Shown: positions 44,254-51,682, counted from the stretch's first letter. The stretch is 64,000 nt of DNA from Bacteroidales bacterium UBA1189 (GCA_002309805.1 DBYJ01000055.1:62001-126000); one strand, 5' to 3'. The notes: generated by a model from the sequence alone, not told the origin. Made by a program: numbers and translations.

Positions 44254-46920
44254 TTACAAAAGAATCTTTATGGTCAAATCACCTACGTTAACAATATACA
44301 TCTTATCCTTATTTAACGGAATATCTATTATCGAAGATGTGGATGTTTGTTTGGCAACAATCTTTCCGTCTTCATCATAAATGGAAATAGTATCACCTAA
44401 TTTAGTTCCAGTAATGTGTATTACCTCGTTATTACCTGTAACGCGGATTTCGCTATTCCTTCTTGGGCTTACTGATGAGCCATCATCTTCGTATGCAACA
44501 ATCAAAGAGGATGCTTCCGTAATAACAGGAGTTGTATAGATGTTGTTTCGTATCTCGCTAGTGACATCCATACCATTAAATGATACGCTATGAATCTTCC
44601 AGCCTGTTTCAACGCTGAAGAAAAATGTTCGTTCAAGCCCTATTTCTGTCATAGTACTTACTGCTCCCTGTTCCCCCAATTTGATTTCAATTGGAACAAA
44701 CTGATCTGGAGTATTATGTATTCTAATGACTTTGCTGATGGTGTTGGACTTGTAGTAGTTCTCATTGCCTTTGTTGGTAGCTTTTACCGTTACACTTCCT
44801 GGTGCTTTACATATTAAAAAAGCTTTTTTTCCTATTACTTCAATAGACGCGATAGACTCATCGCTGACTGAATACTCAACATCCAGTTCTGAACTAACTT
44901 TCGCAAGTAGTTCTATTTCCTCCTCAACAACAACACCTTCAAATTCTTGTTCCCAAGTCAAATCTTGATATGCTTTTTCAATGGTGAATGTGGCAATTTG
45001 CGTTCCTGTATAGTGGCCTTTACCTGTTATTATTACAATAGCCGTTCCTGCATTAATGTTATTTTTGTATGATACAGTATAATGAATACCATTAACTAGT
45101 GTTATTCCTCCGTCTTTTACTATGATATCTGGTGTTTGGGCGAAACCGTTATAGGGTTGGGAATCAATAGTAACACTAACTGTGATGTCAGAATTACTTA
45201 TGTCTGTGTAGTAAGTGGGGGTGAAGGAATATCTAATACTCATATCTGCACCTATTGTTAGATACGACATTTCTTCATCAGTATATGGTGTCTGTTTTTC
45301 AGCACTATCATATGTATATTTTTGACCATTTCGATCTACACCAAGATTCAAGATATTACCATGTGTCTTCCATCCATCCATAGGTGTAACAATGTCAATA
45401 CCCATATCAAGGGCTTTGTCAAGGATATAATACCATGCAGCAAGATGAGTACCAGGAGCTGGATGCCATTCATCCCATGAGCTAATTTCAAGCCTTGAAG
45501 GAGGATGGTTTATATAATCGTGAACGTTATCTCCAATAATATCCATTATCTCGTTATACTTCAAGGGAACTATCCATTCGTTAGGATAATTGGAATCCTT
45601 TCCTCGTAGTTCTGGTTGGCCGGCTTCTGCAGAAGGATAATCACGCCCATTAAGATAATAATTACTAAAGTATTCTTGATCATTAGTATGAGACATAAAA
45701 ACAACCCATGATTTATCCTCAATACATTTCTGCAACACTTTTTCCCTATTTAAAACCCATGCATCATTCCATACATTGTAGCCTTGACCATTAAAGTCAC
45801 TGGGATCAGCATCAGCCCTATTTACAGTAGCTGCAATAGGTGGGTTATTATAGATGCCAGATGTTCTGACAGAGAAATAAGCATATTTTCTGCCTGCTGA
45901 AGCAGTCCACACAGAAGATGTTCCTCCATTATGAACAATCACTTTTTCATAGGGCAAGCCTAACTCAGTAGCTCTTCTTTCCCATTCCCCCCAACTATAA
46001 TCAAAATCAAAGTCCCTATTAAAATACCAGGGTCCTGCATGAGATGCGTTTGGATCATCTGCGTTTGTATATTCTCTATAGAATGGTTGTGCATATTTCT
46101 TTGTGGGTGTTCTTTCAACCCACGCAGTCTTTGTTGAATTGACTTCGTACCATTTACCTGAAAGCCTATCTAAAACGCAAGTGTTAGAGAAAGACAAATA
46201 ACCACTATAATAACCTTGCGTAAGTATTTTTCCAGCAAGTTCTGAATCAATACCGTCAACGTAATAGGAACGTTGTGGAAGTTGGGCAGTCATGGAGTGA
46301 TTAAGCACGTTCCAGCCCATTTTGTCATGCAACCACCTCACAGCGTTTCCATTAGTATTTAAAGCTGAATAATCATCATTAGATTGTTTAAAAGTCGTAA
46401 GTCCAACCCTATGACCTTCACATGCTAATCCAACTGGAATATCTTTATGGTGTTTGGTAGCAAGGGAAAGCGTAATCGGAAACAATACGGAGAAATAGCC
46501 ACCAGTATTTTCAGAGGGAGTCGTTGCTCCCTTTGAATCGGGAATTTGATTGTCAATGGTGTCGTCATCTATAAGACTGATAATGGGCCGGAGATTTGAC
46601 TTATATTCAGTTGAGCCTTTAATTGTCATTGTATTACTTGTGAAAAAATCGCTCAACATTGCCAATATCTTTGGATCGTTGGACATCTCAATGTTGTCAA
46701 CACCAGAGGCAAGAAGCTCTGATACAAAAGATAGGATGCTATCTGTTAAATTAATGATTTCATCGTTATTAAAAACATCAAAACACATAGTATCCTCTGT
46801 CTGGCTAATAGCTTTGCTGTTTACCTTTGCACTTATACTAACGCATTCCAATATCATATTTAATAGAAACAATGCGACAAATAACAATAAGTTTTTTTTC
46901 GTAGTGATTTCTATATTCAT
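44254..46920 (-). CDS. large secreted protein with polysaccharide-deacetylase-like region and MBG/Ig-like domain
   Basis: 888 residues. A hydrophobic N-terminal signal-like segment (about 8-30) is followed by a central region (about 140-530) resembling NodB-type deacetylases by eye (VPVGLACEGHRVGLTTF, YEKVIVHNGGTSS, VVFMSHTNDQ). The metal-binding motifs are not clear enough to be sure. Near 580-650 is an MBG/YDG-like beta domain (YNGFAQTPDIIVKDGG). The C-terminus (YDEDGKIVAKQTSTSSIIDI then MYIVNVGD) is a type IX sorting-like domain. The gene is AT-rich compared with both neighbours, so it was probably acquired by transfer. Function uncertain. Confidence 0.55.
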   Translation of the reverse strand: MNIEITTKKNLLLFVALFLLNMILECVSISAKVNSKAISQTEDTMCFDVFNNDEIINLTDSILSFVSELLASGVDNIEMSNDPKILAMLSDFFTSNTMTIKGSTEYKSNLRPIISLIDDDTIDNQIPDSKGATTPSENTGGYFSVLFPITLSLATKHHKDIPVGLACEGHRVGLTTFKQSNDDYSALNTNGNAVRWLHDKMGWNVLNHSMTAQLPQRSYYVDGIDSELAGKILTQGYYSGYLSFSNTCVLDRLSGKWYEVNSTKTAWVERTPTKKYAQPFYREYTNADDPNASHAGPWYFNRDFDFDYSWGEWERRATELGLPYEKVIVHNGGTSSVWTASAGRKYAYFSVRTSGIYNNPPIAATVNRADADPSDFNGQGYNVWNDAWVLNREKVLQKCIEDKSWVVFMSHTNDQEYFSNYYLNGRDYPSAEAGQPELRGKDSNYPNEWIVPLKYNEIMDIIGDNVHDYINHPPSRLEISSWDEWHPAPGTHLAAWYYILDKALDMGIDIVTPMDGWKTHGNILNLGVDRNGQKYTYDSAEKQTPYTDEEMSYLTIGADMSIRYSFTPTYYTDISNSDITVSVTIDSQPYNGFAQTPDIIVKDGGITLVNGIHYTVSYKNNINAGTAIVIITGKGHYTGTQIATFTIEKAYQDLTWEQEFEGVVVEEEIELLAKVSSELDVEYSVSDESIASIEVIGKKAFLICKAPGSVTVKATNKGNENYYKSNTISKVIRIHNTPDQFVPIEIKLGEQGAVSTMTEIGLERTFFFSVETGWKIHSVSFNGMDVTSEIRNNIYTTPVITEASSLIVAYEDDGSSVSPRRNSEIRVTGNNEVIHITGTKLGDTISIYDEDGKIVAKQTSTSSIIDIPLNKDKMYIVNVGDLTIKILL

Positions 46921-46972
46921 AATAATCCGTCTTCCGGCTACTTACCCTATAGTCTGAATTTGATTTTAGTTT

Positions 46973-47292
46973 TAAAAAAGAAAAGAGCGTGGGTAAAGTC
47001 CGTCTGCTTATCCCACGCGCAGGTTCTGGTAGTTACCTCTATGTTAGGATACGCACCCAGCCAGCCCACGCAAAGATTATATCAAACACAACGCATCGCA
47101 AAGATGCGAGTCTAATATAACAAGCGTGTCCGCTTCGTGCATTCTCTTCTAACATAGATACAACAAATTTACCAGATTTGCGCGTAGAAGATAACGTCGA
47201 ATACGTCTTTTCTTTAGGCCAGGGATCTGCACGAGGTCCAGCCGCATTGTCCATAATGATGACTCGAGCCCTTTTATGGCTCAAGTTGGCAG
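46973..47292 (-). ncRNA. candidate structured non-coding RNA, about 300 nt
   Basis: A promoter with both boxes (47293-47323) starts a minus-strand transcript that ends at a good terminator (stem 46987-47018, then TCTTTTCTTTTTT). The 5' end forms CTTGAGCC/GGGCTCGAG. The 3' half (47038-47158) folds into one long rod: TCTATGTTAG pairs with CTAACATAGA, inside which ATGCAC/GTGCGT, CACGC/GCGTG, TTATAT/ATATAA and CGCATC/GATGCG pair in order. A 94-codon frame inside has no ribosome-like protein features. The rod shape recalls 6S RNA, but the family cannot be fixed here. Confidence 0.6.
46987..47018 (-). terminator. terminator of the ncRNA candidate
   Basis: GCGTGGG / CCCACGC stem with inner TAA/TTA pairs, followed on the minus strand by a T-rich run (46986 down to 46973). 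Confidence 0.8.
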
Positions 47293-47323
47293 CAAAGGTA
47301 GTATGTGTGGAGCGTATATGCAA
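47293..47323 (-). promoter_or_regulatory. promoter of the ncRNA candidate
   Basis: TAccTTTG (rc of 47293-47300), 20-bp spacer and TTG (rc of 47321-47323). Confidence 0.7.
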
Positions 47324-47435
47324 GAAAAACGTCAGTTTTTTTACAAAACTTGAATAGAAGTCTGTCAGAATAGTAGCTCATCCGTTGGAGTTGAAGTAGG
47401 GAGATTGCTTCTTTTTCCAAAAAAGTTGTAAAACA

Positions 47436-47532
47436 TCTACACAATCTACACGAACGGGGTATTGGGCTGAATTATTGCTGTTTGAGGCGCGTAGATGAGG
47501 CATTTTATCTACACTATCTACACAATCTACAC
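47436..47532 (+). repeat. 97-bp composite element, solo copy
   Basis: Same architecture and exact length as the copies flanking the virE-like gene, with a 37-bp spacer that differs in sequence and a hairpin left arm of GCGTAGAT. No virE-like or HU-like gene is nearby. Confidence 0.85.
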
Positions 47533-47678
47533 GGTTTTTCGGCATTTTTGCAGATAATGCACTATAAAAAAAGTATTTCGTTTCGTGTGGATAATTTGCC
47601 GTTCTTAAAAAAACTTTTGTCAGCGAATTGGACGAATGAAGCGAGTCGCGTTATTCCTTTTTGTAGCGTTTGATGTCG

Positions 47679-47724
47679 TTTATAAATAGGGGCGGCGTTT
47701 ATATAAACACGGGCGCTGTTTATA
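47679..47724. repeat. palindrome shared with the HU-like gene promoter region
   Basis: TATAAACA-CGGGCGC-TGTTTATA (47702-47724) is identical to 20000-20022. The first hairpin is degenerate here. It lies downstream of the solo 97-bp element, the reverse of the order at 20 kb. Confidence 0.7.
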
Positions 47725-47730
47725 GATAGA

Positions 47731-47824
47731 GTAGGCGAATGGAAAAATAACGCAGGCAAATAAATTTTTAGAGTAGGGGAATAATTTGCCAGAGTAGGGG
47801 AATAATCTGATAGCGCAGGCAAAT
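47731..47824. repeat. orphan five-copy direct repeat, 21-bp period
   Basis: GTAGGCGAAT, GCAGGCAAAT, GTAGGGGAAT, GTAGGGGAAT and GCAGGCAAAT at 47731, 47752, 47773, 47794 and 47815, exactly 21 bp apart. No gene starts beside it on either strand; the tRNA-Ala terminator follows. Confidence 0.8.
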
Positions 47825-47834
47825 AAAAAAAGAA

Positions 47835-47852
47835 AAAGGCCTACTGGCCTTT
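47835..47852 (-). terminator. terminator of tRNA-Ala
   Basis: AAAGGCC-TACT-GGCCTTT stem just after the tRNA 3' end, with T-rich sequence on the minus strand. Confidence 0.75.
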
Positions 47853-47858
47853 CTCTCG

Positions 47859-47932
47859 TGGAGCATACGAGACTCGAACTCGTCACCTCTTGACTGCCAG
47901 TCAAACGCTCTAGCCAGATGAGCTAATGCCCC
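47859..47932 (-). tRNA. tRNA-Ala(GGC)
   Basis: 74 nt. The acceptor GGGGCAT pairs with ATGCTCC with one G-U. The D-arm is TAGCTCATCTGGCTAGAGC. The anticodon stem-loop TTTGA-CTGGCAG-TCAAG gives anticodon GGC, and the T-arm is GACGAGTTCGAGTCTCGT. No CCA is encoded. Own promoter upstream and terminator downstream. Confidence 0.95.
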
Positions 47933-48045
47933 GATTTTATGAGCGGAAAGAAAACTCGTTTGCTTTCCCGAATTTGAGGGGTAAAGACGAAGTCAATGCC
48001 CCGATTTGTAATTGGAAAACGCGCTTGTTTTCCTTTTTTGCGGTG

Positions 48046-48076
48046 CAAAGGTAGCACGTCTCGGAGAAATAACCAA
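48046..48076 (-). promoter_or_regulatory. promoter of tRNA-Ala
   Basis: TAccTTTG (rc of 48046-48053), 20-bp spacer and TTG (rc of 48074-48076). Between promoter and tRNA the sequence ATGCCCCGATTT of the tRNA 5' end recurs near 47996, a small duplication. Confidence 0.7.
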
Positions 48077-48137
48077 GAAAAAAAGTGAAAATTTTTGAAA
48101 TAATGATGAAGATTGTTGTTGTTGGGAGTTTTTAGGT

Positions 48138-48270
48138 AGGCTGCGGCTCGGAAATACTCAAATATATTTGGGATTTCTCTCGTTTACTCGTACCTTTAAT
48201 CCCCCCAAGGGGGGCTTTTAATTAGGCTGCGCCTCGGATAATTGCAAATAAATTTGCATTATCGCTCGGC
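48138..48270 (+). repeat. dispersed element R2, two tandem copies before ruvC
   Basis: AGGCTGCGGCTCGGAAA... (48138-48182) and AGGCTGCGCCTCGGATA... (48224-48270). Each contains a hairpin around AAATAtATTT/AAATAAATTT, and the second ends in CGCTCGG. A CCCCCC-AA-GGGGGG hairpin lies between them. The second copy supplies the ruvC -33 box. Confidence 0.6.
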
Positions 48271-48284
48271 TTGCACTAATTTTG
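48253..48284 (+). promoter_or_regulatory. ruvC promoter
   Basis: TTTG (48253-48256), 20-bp spacer and TAatTTTG (48277-48284), 19 bp before the ATG. The -33 box lies in element R2. Confidence 0.75.
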
Positions 48285-48303
48285 CACCATATTTCCGAAG
48301 CGG

Positions 48304-48876
48304 ATGTTGAAACCAGTTGTAGAGAAGGTGATATTGGGCATCGACCCGGGGACGAACCTCATGGGGTACGGTGTGCTGAAGGTTACGGGCACGAAGGTGG
48401 AGCTCGTGACTTCGGGAGTCATCGACCTGCGCAAGGTGGGCGACGTGTATCTGAAACTGGGTGAGATTTTCCGCCGTGTACAGAGGGTCATCGATGCCTT
48501 CCTGCCTGACGAGATGGCTATCGAATCGCCTTTCTTCGGTGCCAACGTGCAGAGTATGTTGAAACTGGGCAGGGCTCAGGGGGTGGCCATTTCGGCTGCC
48601 ATCAGCCGCGACGTGCCCATCAGCGAATATGCCCCCACGAAGATAAAGATGGCCATCACGGGCAATGGCTCGGCCTCGAAGGAACAGGTGGCCGACATGC
48701 TGCGCCGCATCCTCGCCATCCCCACGGAGGAGATGCCCCATCACCTCGATGCCACGGACGCCCTGGGTGCCGCCTACTGCCACTACCTGCAGATGGGACG
48801 GCCCGAGGTGGAGAAGGGCGCCAGCTCGTGGAAGGCATACGCGCAAAAGAATCCGGACAAGATACATGGGATGTGA
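48304..48876 (+). CDS. ruvC: crossover junction endodeoxyribonuclease
   Basis: 190 residues. ILGIDPGTNLMGYGV carries the first catalytic Asp, MAIESPFFG the Glu, and HHLDATDALGAAYCH the C-terminal Asp pair. It resolves Holliday junctions with RuvAB; ruvAB is not in this window. Confidence 0.95.
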   Translation: MLKPVVEKVILGIDPGTNLMGYGVLKVTGTKVELVTSGVIDLRKVGDVYLKLGEIFRRVQRVIDAFLPDEMAIESPFFGANVQSMLKLGRAQGVAISAAISRDVPISEYAPTKIKMAITGNGSASKEQVADMLRRILAIPTEEMPHHLDATDALGAAYCHYLQMGRPEVEKGASSWKAYAQKNPDKIHGM

Positions 48877-48880
48877 GATA

Positions 48881-48915
48881 GTTAAGAGTTAAGAATTAAG
48901 AGTTAAGAGTTAAGA
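48881..48915. repeat. heptamer array after ruvC
   Basis: Five units GTTAAGA (one ATTAAGA), starting 5 bp after the ruvC stop. Same unit as the array within birA. Confidence 0.8.
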
Positions 48916-49048
48916 AAATTCGCTTCGCGGTGAGAAGTACCCCTTCGGGGCAGAAATTTGACAAAATTTAGTTCAAAATTGTTCAAAATTAAACTCTTAC
49001 AAGTAAAAATAGAATTTTGTAGAATTTTTTTATAATTTTGAAAAATTT

Positions 49049-49093
49049 CTCGCCGAAGGCGACTAAAAAAACCTCGCCGGAGGCGACTAAAAA
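49049..49093. repeat. two-copy 24-bp repeat before purN
   Basis: CTCGCCGAAGGCGACTAAAA at 49049 and CTCGCCGGAGGCGACTAAAA at 49073; each can form a small GCC/GGC hairpin. It ends 10 bp before the purN start. A TAatTTTG box (49033-49040) lies just upstream, so the hairpins would be in the purN leader. Confidence 0.6.
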
Positions 49094-49102
49094 GATAAAA
49101 AT

Positions 49103-49693
49103 ATGAAGAGGATAGCAGTTTTTGCCTCGCACAACGGGAGTGATCTGCAGGCCGTCATCGACGGCTGTAAGAGCGGGCAGATAGAGGCCGAGGTGTGCCT
49201 GGTCATCAGCAATAACTCGAAGTCTTTTGCCCTGGAGCGTGCCCGCAAGGAGGGCATCCCCACACGCCACATCAGCAGCCGGCGGTACCCCGACGAGGAG
49301 GCTCTGGCACAGGCCATGCTGGATGCGCTGGCTGAGGCTGGGGCTGACATGGTGATGCTGTGTGGCTACATGAAGAAGGTGCCCGAGGCTGTCATCCAAC
49401 GGTTTGAGGGACGCATCTACAACATCCATCCTGCCCTGCTGCCCAGACACGGGGGGCCTGACATGTACGGTATCCATGTGCACGAGGCCGTCATCCGCGA
49501 GGGGGATAGGGAGACGGGCGTCACCATCCATCGCGTCAGTAACGTCATCGACGGCGGCGAGATAGTGGCGCAGACGCGCGTGCCTGTCAAGGAGGGTGAT
49601 ACGCCTGAGACCCTGGCTGCTCGTGTGCTGGAGCGGGAACACAGCTTCCTGGTGGAGGTGCTGAGTGAAATAGTAAAAAATAATGAAGAATGA
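49103..49693 (+). CDS. purN: phosphoribosylglycinamide formyltransferase
   Basis: 196 residues. It has HNGSDLQAVI at the N-terminus (phosphate loop), YNIHPALLP with the catalytic Asn/His pair, and VIDGGEIVAQ with the catalytic Asp. It transfers a formyl group from 10-formyl-THF to GAR in purine synthesis. The stop codon is inside the following heptamer array. Confidence 0.95.
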   Translation: MKRIAVFASHNGSDLQAVIDGCKSGQIEAEVCLVISNNSKSFALERARKEGIPTRHISSRRYPDEEALAQAMLDALAEAGADMVMLCGYMKKVPEAVIQRFEGRIYNIHPALLPRHGGPDMYGIHVHEAVIREGDRETGVTIHRVSNVIDGGEIVAQTRVPVKEGDTPETLAARVLEREHSFLVEVLSEIVKNNEE

Positions 49694-49779
49694 AAAATGA
49701 AAAATGAAGAATAAAATGTTCCGTATGCAGTATTCCGTTTCCCAAGCTATTTATTTTTCATTTTTAATTTTTAATTTCC
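49685..49779. repeat. inverted heptamer-array pair between purN and mazG
   Basis: GAAGAAT, GAAAAAT, GAAAAAT and GAAGAAT (49685-49712) face an inverted arm of TTTTTCA/TTTTTAA units (49752-49779) across about 40 bp. It fills almost the whole gap and overlaps the purN stop. Confidence 0.7.
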
Positions 49780-49785
49780 ATAAAT

Positions 49786-50610
49786 ATGAAGCATACAAGA
49801 GAGGAACAGATGGCAGCGTTCGGAAGGCTGTTGGACATACTGGATGAGCTGCGGGTGAAATGCCCGTGGGATAGGGTGCAGACCAATGAGACCCTGCGTC
49901 CGAACACCATCGAGGAGGTGTATGAGCTGAGTGATGCCCTCCTTCAGGAAGACGACAAGAATATCTGTAAGGAGCTGGGCGACGTCCTGCTGCACGTGGT
50001 GTTCTATGCCAAGATTGGCGACGAGAAGGAGCAGTTTGACATCAAGGACGTCTGCGACCGCCTGTGCGACAAGCTCATCTTCCGCCATCCGCACGTGTTC
50101 GGCGAACAGCAGGTGAACGGCACGGATCAGGTGCTGAAGAACTGGGAGGAACTGAAGCTCAAGGAGAAAGGAGGCAACAAGCGTACCCTGAGCGGTGTGC
50201 CTGCCAGCCTGCCCTCGCTCATCAAGGCCTTCCGCATTCAAGAAAAGGCCCAGAACGTGGGTTTCGACTGGGACACGGCCGACGGTGCCTGGGACAAGTT
50301 GCAGGAGGAGTTTGCCGAACTGCGTGAGGCCCTCAAGCGCGAGGCTGCTCCTGAGGAGGGCGACCGTCCGCAAGTGGCTGAGTATGACGAGGTGGAGGCC
50401 GAGTTTGGCGACCTGCTCTTTTCGGCTGTCAATGTGGGACGCTTGTCGGGGCTTAATCCTGACTCGGCCCTGGAGCATACGAACCAGAAGTTCACCCGCC
50501 GTTTCAACTACGTGGAGGAACGTGCCCTTGCCCAGGGACGCAGGCTGAAGGATATGACACTGGCTGAGATGGATGCCCTGTGGGACGAGGCAAAGGCGAA
50601 AGGACTTTGA
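49786..50610 (+). CDS. mazG: nucleoside triphosphate pyrophosphohydrolase
   Basis: 274 residues. Two MazG domains in tandem: N-terminal with CPWDRVQTNETLRP and EEVYELSDAL, C-terminal with EEFAELREAL and EFGDLLFSAVNVGR. The ExxE-x12-ExxD metal sites are visible. It removes pyrophosphate from (d)NTPs and lowers aberrant nucleotides or ppGpp. The stop overlaps a heptamer array. Confidence 0.93.
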   Translation: MKHTREEQMAAFGRLLDILDELRVKCPWDRVQTNETLRPNTIEEVYELSDALLQEDDKNICKELGDVLLHVVFYAKIGDEKEQFDIKDVCDRLCDKLIFRHPHVFGEQQVNGTDQVLKNWEELKLKEKGGNKRTLSGVPASLPSLIKAFRIQEKAQNVGFDWDTADGAWDKLQEEFAELREALKREAAPEEGDRPQVAEYDEVEAEFGDLLFSAVNVGRLSGLNPDSALEHTNQKFTRRFNYVEERALAQGRRLKDMTLAEMDALWDEAKAKGL

Positions 50611-50643
50611 AGATTGAAGATTGAAAATTGAAGATTGAAGATG
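50609..50643. repeat. heptamer array after mazG
   Basis: Five units GAAGATT (one GAAAATT, last GAAGATG), beginning in the mazG TGA stop codon. Confidence 0.8.
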
Positions 50644-50764
50644 GTTTAACGTTTAACGTTTAAGGTTTAACGGAAGAGATGGTTTAACGTTTAAGGTGTA
50701 ACGAACACGTCCTCCGACGCCATCGCGCCAGCCTCGTTAAACGTTAAACGTTAAACATTAAACG
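50644..50764. repeat. (TTTAACG)n - core - (GTTAAAC)n element, single copy
   Basis: Left heptamers, then GAACAcGTCCTcCGAcGCCA, then GCCTC and GTTAAAC heptamers in inverse orientation. The core matches the birA-yraN copy (24224-24270) except at a few C/T positions and the short middle. Confidence 0.75.
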
Positions 50765-50781
50765 AGAATTGAAAATTAAGA

Positions 50782-51636
50782 ATGAAGAATAAAAGGGACG
50801 AATCTCCAGTAGAGAAGCGACGTGTCGCACCCTGGGTGAAGGACCTGCTGGTTGCCTTTGCTGCCACGACATTGTCCATTATCCTGACCTTCGGCACGAC
50901 TGCTGTCGTAAACCGCGTCAGGCAGAAGCAGGAGCGCAAGCTCACGGCGCTGATGGTGATGAGCAGCATCGAGCAGTTTGTGCGCGACCTTGAGGGAATT
51001 GAAAAAATCGCGGCTCACCAAGACAGTGTCGCCACCTGGCTGCTGAATCTTCCCATTGAAGATGTGGCCAGATTAGGCGACGAACCATTGATCGATACGT
51101 TTCAAGATGTTCGCTCAATGGTCGTCATCAACCACGACAGAACAGCAGAAACGATTTTCAGCAGCCATATCGACACTTGGAAAAACATGGGGAATTTCAA
51201 ATTCATCGACAATGTGGGATGGTGTTTCTCCTACATGAATTCTATAGAAGAGGATTATAATCAAATAGTGCTGGAGATTGAGTCACCGGCAGCTGATATT
51301 AAAGTCCATCCGGCCAACTATCCCGGCAATTCAATGGTAGAGAAGCTTCTGCGTAATGATGAAGTAAGAAGCAGTCTCAAAGAGATCCACAATTTGAGAA
51401 GAAAACTCCGCTATCTAACTGCCAACTTACGTATGGAAAACCGTAACAACATGCGTCTCATCGGTATTTCGGAAAAAGAAGTCATGGCCTTTACGGACAA
51501 CCTGGGCGCTGCCGATGACTACGAAGATAAGATATTGAATCCATTTGATTTCGAGAGTCCTGCTATCGAGATGGATTCCCTGAACGCGAACCTTCCCATC
51601 GCCCGCCAGGTCGACAGCCTGTTGCAGGCAAAATAG
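50782..51636 (+). CDS. membrane-anchored protein of unknown function, paralogue 1
   Basis: 284 residues. After a basic start comes one membrane helix (LLVAFAATTLSIILTFGTTA, about 22-42), then a helical soluble part with EFVRDLE-like and FSYMNSIEEDYNQI segments. Codons 17-70 are identical at DNA level to paralogue 2. No known domain is recognised. It is the first of two tandem copies ahead of the O-acetylation genes. Confidence 0.7.
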   Translation: MKNKRDESPVEKRRVAPWVKDLLVAFAATTLSIILTFGTTAVVNRVRQKQERKLTALMVMSSIEQFVRDLEGIEKIAAHQDSVATWLLNLPIEDVARLGDEPLIDTFQDVRSMVVINHDRTAETIFSSHIDTWKNMGNFKFIDNVGWCFSYMNSIEEDYNQIVLEIESPAADIKVHPANYPGNSMVEKLLRNDEVRSSLKEIHNLRRKLRYLTANLRMENRNNMRLIGISEKEVMAFTDNLGAADDYEDKILNPFDFESPAIEMDSLNANLPIARQVDSLLQAK

Positions 51637-51682
51637 TATTATGGATAGATTTATTAAAGAATAACCTTACACAATTCCCGAT

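Noticed and set aside
46973..47292. tmRNA, RNase P RNA or SRP RNA
   Set aside because: No Ala-Ala-ending tag frame, none of the conserved P4 or SRP Alu/S-domain sequences were found; kept as an unassigned structured RNA.
47039..47323. 94-codon protein in the 46.9-47.3 kb gap
   Set aside because: It lies wholly in the structured RNA, its start is upstream of the -7 box, and the composition does not look like a protein.
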